A DNA stretch of 64,000 bases from Vitellaria paradoxa. Lineage: Eukaryota > Streptophyta > Magnoliopsida > Ericales > Sapotaceae. The notes under the pieces are model-generated. The model saw only the letters and a list, made by a program, of their open reading frames with translations, did not search any database and was not told the DNA's origin. Positions 47,396 to 59,614 of the stretch are shown piece by piece; the stretch's first letter is position 1; each line of letters begins with the position of its first letter. Both the position numbers and the translations under genes were made by a program. The stretch spans positions 38,903,375 through 38,967,374 of the forward strand of contig CM034238.1 of NCBI GenBank assembly GCA_019916065.1. The letters run 5' to 3'.

Positions 47396-47628
47396 AATGG
47401 GTTTCTTGGGGTTAACGCCAAGGATGAAACGACGTCGTTTTTGCTATTCGAATAGCTCGCGAGCTTCACAAGCTGAATCATCTCAGGCTCGAGCTCGGTT
47501 CGATATGTTACCAAGCCTTAACGAGACTCGAATTCGGCTCGAATATAATTCGAATCGAGCTCGAATCGAGCTTTTTTCGAGCCAAGCTCGAATAGCTCGA
47601 TAAAAAGCTCGATTCGTTTCCACCCCTA
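47396..47628. repeat. Right hAT end: subterminal GCTCGAAT array plus inverted repeat
   Basis: At least ten GCTCG, AGCTCGAAT or GGCTCGAA units precede the terminal TTCGTTTCCACCCCTA, the inverted match of the left end. A chance open frame through the array is not a gene. Confidence 0.85.
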
Positions 47629-47685
47629 CTCTTAATTAGCTTGTCTCTTACCTCCCACTAGTCTTTAGATATATGTATATGGGTG

Positions 47686-47851
47686 TGTTTAGAGTTGTAT
47701 AAAAGTGTATAAAATAAAATAAAATAAAATTATAAAAGTAAATATCTCGTAATTCGTGCAGTGAGTGAAAAATTTAAATTTTATTATCTTGTAATTTATA
47801 TTTGTAGAGATTTGTAAGATTTTATTTTATTTTGAAAAGTTCCAAACGGAG
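47686..47851. repeat. Short MITE, ~150-bp family, inside the LTR
   Basis: Begins GTGTGTTTAGAGTTGTATAA and ends TTTTGAAAAGTTCCAAACGG. The core is 'tcgtaattcgtgcagtgag'. It is a second insertion nested in the LTR. Confidence 0.55.
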
Positions 47852-47906
47852 CTTATATAGCATTTATCAGCTATTAAGCACATCCCACGTGACTATCCAT
47901 CTATTA

Positions 47907-47940
<34 letters not shown>

Positions 47941-48101
47941 TATTACTAACTTAATTTAATATATTAAATAAAAATTTACCACAATACCAAATTAGCTACT
48001 AATTGTCCAATTAATGTTAATTTCAAATTTACAATAATATCCACTCAACACAATTAAAATTTCCAAGCCTAGATTAAAAAAATGTGGGATATCACAACTC
48101 C

Positions 48102-49870
48102 TATCACTACTTAACTACTAAACCAACAAATAAAAATTATTTAAAAAATAAAAATAAACATTATCTAAATAATTTAAAAATTACATACATAACACATTAT
48201 TTTGATATAAGATTTTGATAAATTTATTTTTTCATAAATGGTGAGCTTATTTGCATTTCACAAATAGTTTCTTATATTCCACTTTATTTTTTTCATTAAA
48301 TAAAATTATAAAATTATTCTTCATTGACTAGCTATTCTTATGTCTAATTTAAAATGTCATAATTATTCTTTATAAATAAAACATTTACAAATTTAAATAA
48401 ACACTCTTAAGCGTACAAGAGAACAGAAAAAAATTATTTTTAAAAGACTAAAATAATTTCTATTTATATTTATATTTTTGGCAGTCATATAAAAATAAAT
48501 TTTATTTTATTTCATAATTTAATCAAATAAAAAATTAATTTCTTCCATTCATTTTATTTATAAACGTTTTTATCTTAACTCTTATTATCATACTCAAGTC
48601 ATTTAGTAAGTTTTTTTTTTTTTTTTTTTTTAGTATGTAAGTTTAATTTTATTACCAAAAAAATTGAATATTACAATATGCTCAATATAACTTCCTAAAA
48701 GGAGAGCACTCCCTATAAGGGAAACAAAACAAAAGATACTCAACCTCATCCACTCATAAATTTCACTTACAACGCAAGTGGATAGGCCAGTAAATATTTA
48801 ATTATACCTAGTCATTTAATAAGGTATTATACCATTCTTTTAATTCTCATAATTTAATAAATATATTTTAAGAAAAAGTAATGAAGTAAAATGTAAGTGT
48901 GATAAATATTAAAATAAATAATTTATGAAAAATTGTAAGAAAAAAATAAATAAAAATAAATATGATAAAGAAAATAACAAAATTTTTTAAATAGATTGAA
49001 ATGAAATAAGTTATTTTCTTATTTGATTAAGTTGTAAAATAACTCAAAATTTATTTTTATATGATTTTTAAAAACATAGATATAAATGAAAATAAAATTT
49101 ACTTTAGTCTATCAAAATATTTTTTCTTAGATAAAATTTACAAATAAAATTACTTGTAAATTTAAATTGTTAATCGTTATTTACGCTTATTTACTTTTCA
49201 TACTTATCTTAAAATTAAAATACAATCAATAATTTTTTTTATTCTCACCATTCATCTAGAGAAAAAAATAAAACTACCAAAAAGATATTTAACTAGGGAA
49301 ATCAATGAACCGAAAAAAATTAATTTTTAAGTATACAGACAAATTTATCAAACAATGTGTAAACATTTTTATTTTTGAAAACTTAATTTAAATTTTTATA
49401 GTAAAAAATAATTTTTTAAAAAATTAAAATTAAAAATTTTTATCATGATAGAGTAATTCATATGCATAAGTGAATTTTTAAAAAAAATTTTAGTCATTGA
49501 CTTATCAAAATATTTAATAAAAATCGATAAATTTTCTTTCATATATATTTTAAAAAATAATAGTTTCTATTGCAAAATAAAGGTATTTATAATATTATAA
49601 TTATGAATTTGATTGAATTTTTATATTAGAGCATTTATGATATTATAAATATGTAAAACATATGCAAAAAGATCAATAGACAATTATGTAATTTAGTTAA
49701 TAAAAAAGTAAAAATAAAATATAAAAAACTATTTGTGAAGTGTAAATAAATCTGTCCTCTGACAAAATAAAATTTTTCAATTTATTATATGTGCGATGAT
49801 GCGCTTTCGCGTCTAGTTGCTTTGCGAGCTTTACAAATGTCGCATGTTTGCTTAAATTAGGAGTGATAAT
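48102..49870. other. AT-rich intergenic DNA, no gene seen
   Basis: Very AT-rich sequence with poly-T tracts (48609-48631). No gene or clear repeat was seen. Confidence 0.5.
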
Positions 49871-49879
49871 CTTATACAT

Positions 49880-50149
49880 TTATACTAATCTATTAATAGA
49901 AGTCTGTGCAAATAATGTGTGTGATTAATTATACTTAAAAAAAATTGCGTGTGATTATTATTTTATTTATTTAATTAATTAAGAGTATAAAAGTAAAATA
50001 ATATTATTTAAAAATTTTAAATTATGACTTAGGTAGAGGTAATTTTTATAAGTTATTAGGTTTAAAATTTGGACTAAATGAGAGTTGAAGAAGGGTTATT
50101 TTTGAAAATTAAAAGTTTTACTAAAGCTTCTTTTATATTAGTATAGATG
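49880..50149 (-). mobile_element. Helitron-like fragment with inverted 5' ends
   Basis: On the minus strand the right end reads TCTATACTAATATAAAAGAA and is preceded by A. This matches the 5'-end style of plant Helitrons (TC start, A|T target). The left end on the plus strand reads TATACTAATCTATTAATAGA, so both ends look alike in inverted orientation. A hairpin-like GACGCGAAAGCGCATC lies just outside at about 49797-49812 (minus strand). No CTRR end was found. A MITE with terminal inverted repeats is the alternative. Confidence 0.4.
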
Positions 50150-50412
50150 TGCGGGGCTGGAAGAGACTACGGTGTAAATATATATTGTAAGATTGAAGTG
50201 TAAAGATGAGTATCATTATTTAATCGAGATTTATTAATTCTATCGAATAATATTTATTAATACAGAGTTTATAAAAATCAATTAAAAATTTTTTAATTTC
50301 TTAATTAATTTTCATCGCATATTATTTTTTATTAATTTTTTTATTTTTTCATACTTCTTTTTGCACTTTTTAATCTCTTAAACAGTATTTCAATAAAATT
50401 TATTTTGATTAA

Positions 50413-50745
50413 GGGGGTGTTTAGAATCCCAAAAAATCTTAAAAATTTTCAAAAACTATCACGGTCTCAAATTCCGAAAAATTTCAAAAGCCGTTGAAAC
50501 TTTTGGTCCGTTCCAACAGATTCTGCCAGAATTAAAAAAAAAGTGATTTGACATTTGTACAAAAAAATTATACAAAACTTTAAAAACTTTCAAAATCCTC
50601 TACTAAAATTTTGACACGTGTCATTTTATATAATTTTTAATTATATTATATCAAATCAAATATAAATATTCAACAATTATTATACAATAATTTCAAAATT
50701 TATTTTTGAAAACTTTTAGTATTTGTTGGGGCTCCCAACACCCCC
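50413..50745. mobile_element. Tourist-like MITE, 333 bp
   Basis: Flanked by TAA duplications (50410-50412, 50746-50748). Ends are GGGGGTGTTTAGAATCCCAA and, reverse-complemented, GGGGGTGTTGGGAGCCCCAA. Related but truncated sequences lie at about 50775-50940, 34540-34700, 60260-60410 and 63545-63700. Confidence 0.7.
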
Positions 50746-50949
50746 TAAATCATTATTTTGCAGCCCCACAGCTAGGGGTTCGTTGAGAACCTAAAAAAAA
50801 AAAAATTAAAAAAGTTTAAAAAAATTTCAAAAACCTTCAAATTCCTCCACTCAAATTTTGATACCTGTTATTTTTAAATCACATTAATCCTATTTTTTTA
50901 ATTTTTATAACTTTTTTTTAAACTCCAAACGCTCCAAATTTCTTTCACG

Positions 50950-52985
50950 CTGCAACCCACCCTTTGTGGGGTTCAAGGGAGCTGCAGTGAAAAATACATT
51001 GCAGGAGCTGCAGTGTTCAAATGAAATGTCAAGATCTAATCTAAGTAAATTTGATTAGATTAATAAATATTGTAATAAATACTATTTGATAAAATCAATA
51101 AATATTGATTAAATCTTGACCCTTCATTTTCTACTACAACTCTTATAATGTATTTTTTACTACAAGCCGCTTGAACCCCGTGTTTGTGAGAGTGAGACTT
51201 GTGGGAGCGAGATTTATGGGAGCGTGACGCGGACGTTAAAAAGTTTGCGATCGAGTGACACGTGGATAGTTTGGAAATTTAATAAGACGAAAAAAAATTT
51301 TTAAAAAGTTAAAAAAAAAAAAGAAAGTGATTCTTATCACAAAGCGTGACAGCAGAACTCTCAACGTTCACAACTCAAACTCTGCGTGTGCCTCATCACC
51401 AGCAAATACAAATGGATAAGGAGGAGGAGTTGTGTTAGCTGTTTCGTCTCCCTGGATCTGTATCTTTTTTCAAAAAATCAAGACTGTTTACTTTTAGCCT
51501 GATGGAATTGAAAAGAAAAATAAAAATAAAAATCTTTTATTTGGGTTTCTCACCATGAGATCCGGCGAGGGGGGGGGGGAGTTTTTATTTTTTTATTTTT
51601 ATTTTTATTTTCTAAATATTGAAATAACTTGATGTATATTATTGAGTCTATTCCTTAACAATTTAAGTCTCATTTGATTTGTTTTTTTATTTTTTATTTT
51701 TATTTTATTTTCTATTTTTAGCTCATTTTTCATTTTGTACTTTTGAAAATAATGAAAAAACAGTTCAAAACTTTTTGATTACATGTATTTTCGAAAAAAA
51801 AATGAATTTAGACATGAAATAAAAATGATAAAAAGTCATTTTGAGAATTTTTAACAAAAAAAAAGAAAATTTTAAAATAAAGGAAATAGAGAATTTTTTA
51901 TTTTCTTATTTTGAGACTTTTAACACGTAAAATAAAAATGAAAAATAAAAAAATAAATCAAATGTCATTTTATATTTTTTTGATACAATTAGTAATTTAA
52001 CATGGTATAAGAGGTTTAATTGCAAGAGGTTCTAAATTCGAGTCATGTTATTTTTTATTAGATTCATTTCCTAACAGTTTAAACTTTTGTCAGAATTGAT
52101 AATTTAGGTCTCGTTTGACATCCCTAACAAACACTATAAATCACTGTAATTTTTTTATACCTCTAATTTTTCTACCATTACTAATTTTAAAAACTTTCAA
52201 TATTTCGCTAAAAAAACAAAAGAATCCTTAAAGTAGATTGATCGAATGCATAAATTTATCTTACAATCATATTTTTCATATCGAAAACTTTCAAACAAGA
52301 ACCATCTTTGGGAATGAATTTGAAAAATCGTTCCTACGATTTGTTACATTTCAAAAAAAAAGTGCCAAAATTAATCTCAAATCACATTTTACCTCAATTT
52401 ATCTTATTTTTTCTTATTCCTAACGGGCCTTAACATGAACCCAGTTCTAAGCTTCACCGTGTTCCGAAAGTTACCCATGGTGAGGAGAAAAAATAAATAA
52501 AAATAGAAAAGGAAAATGGGAAAAGATAAAATACATAGATAATATTTTTAACACACGGATGATTTATTATAACATATAAATAAATGGAAAGTATATTTCA
52601 ATAACTTTTATTTTTCTATTATATTCCTTTTTTTGGGGTTCATTTTTTTTTTACCTTATGAGGAAGATAATAGATTGTAATTTCCTTTTCATTTTCCCCC
52701 CCTCAGTAAATAGGCTACTCAAACATAATGAAACAAACTTTACTTTTAATTTATCCATTTTTTAATAATTACCAAATTGAAAAGCGAATCCTTTTATATA
52801 CTGGCTTGATCTCTAAATATTATTGCTAATATTAAACACTTGTGAATATATATTTATACTTTACAAATGGATTTCCATACACCATTATATAGTTCAATCC
52901 AAGTTAGTATCCAATCCGCTGTGAAAAATTTCTCAAAAGTAATTATGTGAGGCTTTTGTTTCCGTGGTTCAAAATGTTGTATATA
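50950..52985. other. Intergenic DNA with MITE fragments, no gene seen
   Basis: A block at about 51664-51970 (CATTTTGTACTTTTGAAAAT, GACATGAAATAAAAATGATA) is related to the hairpin inside the foldback at 19-21 kb. A poly-G run lies at 51569-51579. A UTR-like, less AT-rich piece at 51360-51480 has no assignable frame. Confidence 0.45.
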
Positions 52986-52991
52986 TATTCT

Positions 52992-53126
52992 TAGAGTACG
53001 TTTAGAGTGAAAAAAAATTAGTAAAATTTGATAAAAATTGTGATTTTATAATTTATACAGTGAGATAAAAAGTTAATAATTTTTAAAAATTTTTAATATT
53101 TTTCAGTAATTTTCAAAACTTTAAAC
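52992..53126. repeat. Short MITE, ~150-bp family
   Basis: Begins GTACGTTTAGAGTGAAAAAA, has 'acagtgagataaaaagttaa' in the core and ends CAAAACTTTAAACGAAG. Confidence 0.55.
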
Positions 53127-53800
53127 GAAGTTTAAAGTGCTTCAACTGTTACGAGATTCTGTCCTTAAAATAAGAAGAAAAGGAGGTTTCTAAATCTCTG
53201 TCATTTTCCTTTTTATTCTTGGACGACCTTTCATCAAATTGTATCTTTGATTCTGTAGTGTCTTTCCTGACATGCTTGAATTGCCTTTCGCACTATGTAC
53301 AAAGCAAGTGCGAGAAAGTAAATTAAAATAATTAAATTTATCTAATCTATTTAGCTGAATTAGAAATTTTAGATGGAAATATACAGAAATTTAAACGTGT
53401 GTATATACACACCATTATGAATTGCTATATTCATGAATGGCTAATTAATATGCATATTTGTGAATTGTTTTTTTTTTTTTTTTTGGTAATTTATATTTGT
53501 GAATTGTTATATTTATACGTGCCTGCGCTCATTAATTAAATTTGTGAATTGTATATTAATTTGTTAATAATATCGTTTTCTTTATTTTATATCTCGATTT
53601 AGTCCTTTTTTTCCCCTCTTTCTCTCTCTTCCCCAAGCATGAAGTCATAAAGATATATGTTAGTTTCGTTACTGTTTCATGAATTTCATGCATGTTTATT
53701 CTTTTTTAAGCACTCTCTGTTTCATAAAATAAACATGTATACTCTATTAATTAATTAATATTATGTAATATCGTTTTGCATACTCACTTTCTGCTTTCAG
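53127..53800. other. Intergenic DNA, no gene seen
   Basis: AT-rich sequence with a T run at 53469-53484 and no recognisable gene. Confidence 0.5.
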
Positions 53801-53818
53801 CCTCTCATAACTATGATA

Positions 53819-54043
53819 ATCCCAAGGAGTTAAATAGGATAGTCTTGGGTTGGGACTTAGGGGCTTGCTACTTCAAGGACTCAAGTTTAAGTCTCATTTC
53901 TAGCAAAACTTAGGGTCAGCCTCCCGGGCGCAAAGCGTAGTAAAGGTTGGTAGGACGAGCGGGTATGTGTGGCACAAATCAAAAGATATTCACTCTCTAA
54001 AGGTTAGGCTTAAGAAGTGAATCTCTCGAGATCAAATCATTTT
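53819..54043 (+). mobile_element. tRNA-derived SINE, family B, copy 2
   Basis: Flanked by a perfect 17-bp duplication (CTCTCATAACTATGATA at 53802-53818 and 54044-54060). It carries a B box-like AAGTTTAAGTCTC, then GGTATGTGTGGCACAAATC, AGATATTCACTCTC and AAGTGAATCTC, in the same order as the minus-strand SINE at 1057-1376. Confidence 0.82.
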
Positions 54044-54060
54044 CTCTCATAACTATGATA

Positions 54061-54721
54061 TTTTTTTATTTTTTATTTTTTTGGATTCTTTGTAGTATAT
54101 CTCTGTGTTGCATGTTCCAAAAATCCAACGCAACAAAGGTAAATTATAATTTTTTAAATTACTTGGTACATTATATAATATTATTTTTCTTTTCATTATA
54201 TCTTATATCTTACATGCTTTTAGTTTTTTTATTTAGATATTAAATATTATTTTTACATTAGAAGATTTCAAGATTTGTTGGTGCTCAAATGTAGGCGACT
54301 TTTTAGATGAAAAAAATATCATTTCAAATATATTGTACATTTTAATTTTACCGTTATATCTTTTATTATCATATCCACCACCATAAAATTTTATACATTT
54401 TATATATTATAATTTTCCACAAACTACAAATATGTTTGATTTTTCAAAATTTTCAAATGAAAAAGTTGACGCTATAGTTCAATACAAACAAGAGACAAGG
54501 TAGAGGTGACAATAATTATCCAAACCCATTAATCGATTCTATTAAATTCAAATTAAATGGGCTTAAATCTAATTAAAATCATTAACGGATAATGGGTTGA
54601 TTATATAACTTGTTAAACACTCAATTATTTAGTTACTAGTTATAGCAAACATGCAATTTCAAAGCGAACATGTTGTGTACAACTATAGCAACAAACGGGC
54701 TACTTATCTAGTTATATTATA
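54061..54721. other. AT-rich intergenic DNA, no gene seen
   Basis: No gene or RNA feature was seen. Confidence 0.5.
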
Positions 54722-54862
54722 GTATGTGTGTTTGGAGTGATAAAAAGTAAGATATTTTTAGATAAGTTGTGGGTTTTATTATTTATGCATTGAGATACAA
54801 AGATAATAACTTTAGGAGGATTTCAGAGATTTTTCAAAATTTTTACCATACCAAATGCTCAC
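54722..54862. repeat. Short MITE, ~150-bp family
   Basis: Begins GTATGTGTGTTTGGAGTGAT and has 'gcattgagatacaaagataa' in the core. It ends near ACCATACCAAATGC. Confidence 0.55.
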
Positions 54863-55610
54863 GGACATTAGGCTGTTGACGTGGTATAACCATCTTTTTC
54901 TTTTTATTCTTGTTTTTATCTATTTGTTTTGATATCATCATTTTTTCGTTTTTTTTTCTTTGAGAAAAAAAATTCATGTAAAAATTTTTTTACATTTAAT
55001 TTTAACAAAACTCAAATTCACACAATATACTGGGATTCGCCTTTAAGAGAGGGTTTGGCTCATCAATTTTTACAAAAAAAAAATTAACTTTTATTAACTT
55101 TTTTTAACTTTCTCTATTAAACACATTTCCAACTACTAACTTTTTTTTAAATTTCATCAATTTTTTCTAATTTTCTCTAACTTTTAAAAATTTTTACCAA
55201 ACATCCAACTTGAAACTAATATGACACGTGTTGCATTTTGGTATAAACATAAACTCTTTTATGATGCCAAACAGCATCTGAATTGAAAAAAAAAAATTAA
55301 ACCTCTAACATACTTGATTAACTATTTTGTATTATTGCCATTAAACTTTTTTGGACCAATATAAAATCACGAAAATTGTACTTTATTATGCTACTTTATT
55401 TTTAGTGACAGGTTTTGTTATTTTTGTAATTACATATTTAGATTTTTGAAATTAAACATTTAAGAAAAAAATTGGATGTCTTGTATTGGTTGTCTTTATT
55501 TAGACATTCATCAATAATTTTAAACTATTAACTCTTCAAATATCACTTAATAATACCTTTGAATTTTAATAATATTGACTTATTTTTTACAAAAATAATG
55601 TACTATTGTG

Positions 55611-55643
<33 letters not shown>

Positions 55644-56540
55644 ACTTTGTCAATTGGAATATGTGCGTAATTGATTTTTTTTTTTTTTTTTTTGTCTAAT
55701 GTAACCTCTTTTTTAAGCCAAAACAATAAATTCATGTCACTTCCTTCCAAATTAATTTGTAAATGGACCTGACATGGCACGAAAATGAAATGAAATGAAA
55801 TTAATATATCCTATATACAAATTAAATTAAATTAAATTAATTTTTACAAAATTAAATTAATCTCATGTTATATTCAATTTTATATATTATTTTATAATAT
55901 CACTTATCCAATATACAATATCGCCAACGCTGAGAATAGTAATCCAGAGTAGCCCATTATAATATACTGCTCTTTTGCAATGCCAGACAAAAAATGATCG
56001 GGGACCGTGGGATCTCATATCCAATTTTATGCCTTTATAGTCCCTCAAACAAACATAGCAGTGGCGAACATAGAATTGGTTCCAAGACGAGCAAATTAAC
56101 AAAAGCAACAAGAATAATTACGAGAATAATGTCAACGATTGAAAGAACTAGCTTGTAAATATTAACAACAAGGCAACATTTGGTCAGTGAGGAACTAGGG
56201 AAAGAAATAAAATAAAATAAAATAAAATAAAAAATGTGGTCAGATATAGTCAACTCGAGTCATATAAACCCCAAACCAACATAAGCCTCTTTCAGGGACT
56301 TGACTGTATTCGTCCTTCACGTATATTCCTCCCAAGATAAATGCTATGCACCGCGACCATCAGGATTATTTAATCTCAACCGTTTATCTGTGTGAGTACC
56401 AACACGTGCCACATCAAATGGACGACCGAGATCACACAGAGCCGCCAGAGCAACTGTGCATAGCACGGCTCATCTTCCCAATCCTTCCAGCAAAATAGAC
56501 TTCCCCATATATCTATCAAGGACTTCACTAGTCTACTGTT
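54863..56540. other. Intergenic DNA; one MITE-like block
   Basis: A block at about 55046-55212 runs from GAGAGGGTTTGGCTCATCAA to TTTTTACCAAACATCC and looks like another MITE. A (TA)n tract lies at 55620-55642 and (AAATT)n near 55820-55860. The last 200 bp are the downstream flank of the PP2C gene. Confidence 0.45.
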
Positions 56541-56589
56541 CCATCAGTTGAACCTTGCTTTTCTTCGTCAATGGAACCCTCTGGTGCAG

Positions 56590-59426
56590 CTATTCCATCA
56601 CTTGATAGCCTTCCCGTGCATCAGAGAAGATGTCAACAGGAGCAGCTGTGCAGCCAATAGCACTATGCTTAAACCTACCATTTGCGCAGCCATGATCGAG
56701 ATATATCACAATCACAGTGATATCGTCATGGAAATGACGCCTAATCCCCTTTTCGATTTTCTTTATGTCGTTGTATCTCATCTCCCTCTTCTTTGCAGCC
56801 TCCTGAAGGGCTGCTCTCACCAACTTCTTGGCTATTCCCTGCAATATTTCACCAACCGTTTTAGAACATATCCATCATGTTGCTGAACAATATGAAAAAG
56901 CTATTCAGAGTTGATGGGCTACAGACAATTTTACAGTGTCCTACTTATTAATTAGTGAACCAAATTTTTGAGATAAATAGACCAATAAAAAGGGGTTATT
57001 CATCTAAAGGTTAGGGCAACAGCAAAAGCAGAAACAACCATGATTGGGTTAGAGATGGGCACTCACTGCTCTTGGGTTTTTGAATACAATCTCAACTGCT
57101 GCTTCGTCACTCAAATGCTCCCAGAGGCCATCCGAAGCAAATATCAAGAATAAATCTTCGGGCTTAAGCTTTCTCTTAAGAATAGAGGGTTCAGCAGTCA
57201 GTACGGGTCGTCTCAATGGAACAGGGTTTCCAAGCTGCTGGAAAATTGGGTCTCTGACAAACTCAGGTTTCTTCAAATAGACATCTCCAATAGATCTCGA
57301 CACCTGGAAAAGATTGGTGTACTTTAATCAGAATCTTCTATCACATAATTTTAGGCACATCAGTCGTCTAGGCTAAAGGAATAGAAAAGAAAATAAAAGT
57401 GAGCCAGAAAAAGGAATGAATTCACTAGGGTTTCCAACAGAACATCGTTCATCCACTCTATGCAAAACAGAATAAAATGGAACTATATCTTGGAATTTAC
57501 ATGATCTTCATGTGAATTTTTGATTTTTTAGCGTTGCGCCTTGTGAAAGGCCAGAATGAAAAGGAAGAGAAATAAACATCAAAGCTAGAGTCACAGTATT
57601 GAGACCTTCACGTGTGTCTCATGCATGAAAACTGTGGACCTCAGCTGCATGAGACGGTGGACCAGGAGACAGAGCATATGATTCCTGGAAGAATAGGGAA
57701 GACATAGCCCCTTTAGAATATATTTGTCCCCGTCAAATGATACAAGACAAATTCCTTCTAATAAAGCAAAAAGAAGAGAGAAAAGGATAGAGAAGCAGTT
57801 GTCTTATCAAAATATGGCAATGGATACCGGAAGTGTAAGGTTCTCTTCACAAAGCAAAAGGCCAGAAACAAAGATAACACATTAGAGCAAGGAACATACA
57901 TAGGAAGGCAACTAGTGGCTGGCTTAATTATTAAGTTTCCACCTTGTCTATAAAACAAATTCAAAATCCAAAGCTTCACTTAATGGTGATGCAATGAGCA
58001 TTTAGTGATTAAAATAGCTACCAAACTCAATAAAAGCCAAAATCGAGCAAGTCATTAGATACGAGAGCATATGTCAACACACATTTACACTATACTCACT
58101 AATCACTCCAATCAAAGAAAGAATTACAAAAGAAGTAAGTTATAGCCTTAGCACTACAACAAAGTGGCACTTCCCACATGGTTGAGGGGTGAAATTCTAA
58201 GCCCATGACAGGTTGAACACGAGGAAACACAATTGTATAACATTATTCAGAATCGTTTTAAAAACTATCTTTCTATCCAATTCTACAGCAAACATGACTG
58301 CATAATCACTTCAGAAAGCAATAATCAAGTCTCCAATGTCCAGGGAATATTCCTAGACTCAAGAGCTAGGATAGAATTTAAAAACAGAAATCTAGCATCT
58401 TAATCAATCATCAAAAATCAATCATATTAGGGCCTGTAAGTAGGCAGAGCAAGAAGGCTTTAAGTACCTGAATTATGCCCTTAATTCTCCAAACTCCACG
58501 GCAGTATAACACTACAGTTGAATCATCGGGATGAAGTGCCTCGACCTCCTTTCTCACCTCTTCAGATGCAACATTGTGATCCCTGGACAAACGCTCAGCC
58601 ACCACTTTACTCTTCTGCCCCTCAGAAACACTCCGGCCAAGTACTGCCCTTGAGTCACCAAGGTTCGCCACATGTAATACACCATTTGAAATTGTGCCAA
58701 GAAGACAACATGACCCGACTGAAGCAATTTGTGGTCGAACTGGCAAGGACCGTTTCACCAAATGTAGAAACTCCTCCTCAGTTGCGCTAAATGCCTTCTT
58801 TATCACATCTGATGATAATCCCCCTTGCTCCGTAGCAAATTCTACAACAAATTAGAAATAAGAGCCCTAATTACTCCAACCAACACTACTTTGATAATTA
58901 ATAGAAATCAAATGAGAGTGAATTGCACTAGTTACAATAACTATCGCAGAGATAAAAGATCAGAACCAAATGGATTGCCTTCACAACATATAATTTTCAC
59001 ACAAATAAAATTGAAACTGATTTTAGGATTTAAAAAAAAAAAAAATCAGTTTCAGAAAAAGTACCAACGCGAACAATTAATATTCACACAAAAAATCGAG
59101 ATCGAGGTAAAAATCAAATCGACTACATCCACATGTAGGGTTTAGAGAGGGGGGGGGAGAGATACAGTACTGTGGAGATAAGGAAAGAGGTGTCTGTTGA
59201 CAAAGCGAGACGCTTCCGGCCCACCATGACCGTCGTAGACTCCAACGTATGTGGCCGAGGGCGATGTAAATACTTGACTCTGATCTTCGAGGCTTGAATT
59301 TGCCTGAACGACGGCGATCGAGAAGTCGCCGGAGGCGTGAGGCTTCAAGTCCATGTGCCACAATAATCCGTCACCGCTCCACCGCCCCAAGCATCTCTCC
59401 AGCGGCCTGCAACATGATCGCAACAT
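56590..59426 (-). CDS. PP2C63: Clade-D protein phosphatase 2C, At4g33920 (PP2C63)-like
   Basis: Four exons on the minus strand: 59426-59171, 58841-58468, 57303-57067 and 56838-56590, all with GT/AG borders and consistent phases, giving 371 residues. The start MLRSCCRPLERCLG and the alignment over the full length match the At4g33920 type. PP2C motifs in order: QANSSLEDQSQ, VGVYDGHGGPE (metal-binding Asp65), SVGSCCLLG, VANLGDSRAVLG, VSRSIGDVYLKKPE, FASDGLWEHLSDE (metal Asp) and HFHDDITVIVIYLD (metal Asp). It is a Mn/Mg-dependent Ser/Thr phosphatase. Clade-D members dephosphorylate the penultimate Thr of plasma-membrane H+-ATPases and are inhibited by SAUR proteins in auxin-driven growth. That role is known for Arabidopsis relatives and inferred here. 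The C-terminal ~30 residues after IYLD extend past the Arabidopsis end. An upstream in-frame ATG adds a repeat-coded segment and was rejected. A CT run lies in the 5' UTR. Confidence 0.95.
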
Positions 59427-59582
59427 GTCTTTCTTTCTGTATATATCAGTATATGTGTGTACGTGTATGTATGTGTCAATCTGTCCTCTGATATTTGGGA
59501 AATATTTTTCTGTAAATTTGTATAGGTTTAAGGAGGTATGGAAGAATATGTATAGATGTGTATATATGTAGAGAGAGGGGTA

Positions 59583-59585
<3 letters not shown>

Positions 59586-59608
<23 letters not shown>
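59586..59608. repeat. (GA)n microsatellite in the PP2C 5' UTR
   Basis: A GA run on the plus strand, CT on the transcribed strand, about 165 bp before the PP2C start codon, followed by a G run. Confidence 0.75.

Positions 59609-59614
<6 letters not shown>

Larger units (their letters stand above)
40697..47628 (-). mobile_element. hAT transposon carrying host exons (Pack-hAT-like), 6932 bp
   Basis: The ends are perfect 16-bp inverted repeats (TAGGGGTGGAAACGAA). They are flanked by a perfect 8-bp target duplication CTCTTAAT (40689-40696, 47629-47636). Both ends continue for 130-230 bp in GCTCGAGCTCG and GCTCGAAT motifs, the subterminal repeats to which hAT transposases bind. Inside, on the minus strand, are a 5' UTR region (about 47390-47140, with AAACCCTAACCCC), a long 5' UTR intron, a transposase gene (45416-43228), then exons from a B3-type gene (42183-42069) and UPF3 (41238-41132). 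The perfect duplication implies a recent arrival in the LTR around it. The usual autonomous size is shorter, and the excess is the intron and the captured DNA. Confidence 0.92.
38159..48096. mobile_element. Probable solo LTR (~3 kb) split by the hAT element
   Basis: Starts TGTCACACCCCTAC and ends GTGGGATATCACA, an inverted TG…CA pair of LTR type. The flanks are ACTTC (38154-38158) and ACTCC (48097-48101), a 5-bp duplication with one mismatch. Removing the hAT insertion and its 8-bp duplication leaves about 2998 bp. The left part is non-coding with internal duplications (about 38545-38690 against 38705-38850, sharing TATCAACTCGTAGCAT; and CCACAATCAA…ACAAATAAGGTAT twice near 39255-39340) and several CATCTGGCC repeats near 39050-39120. 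No gag-pol or primer site was seen. A large non-autonomous element is the alternative. Confidence 0.5.

Noticed and set aside
47382..47603. 73-codon frame rich in Ser/Arg/Ala
   Set aside because: It is the translation of the hAT subterminal GCTCGAAT array.
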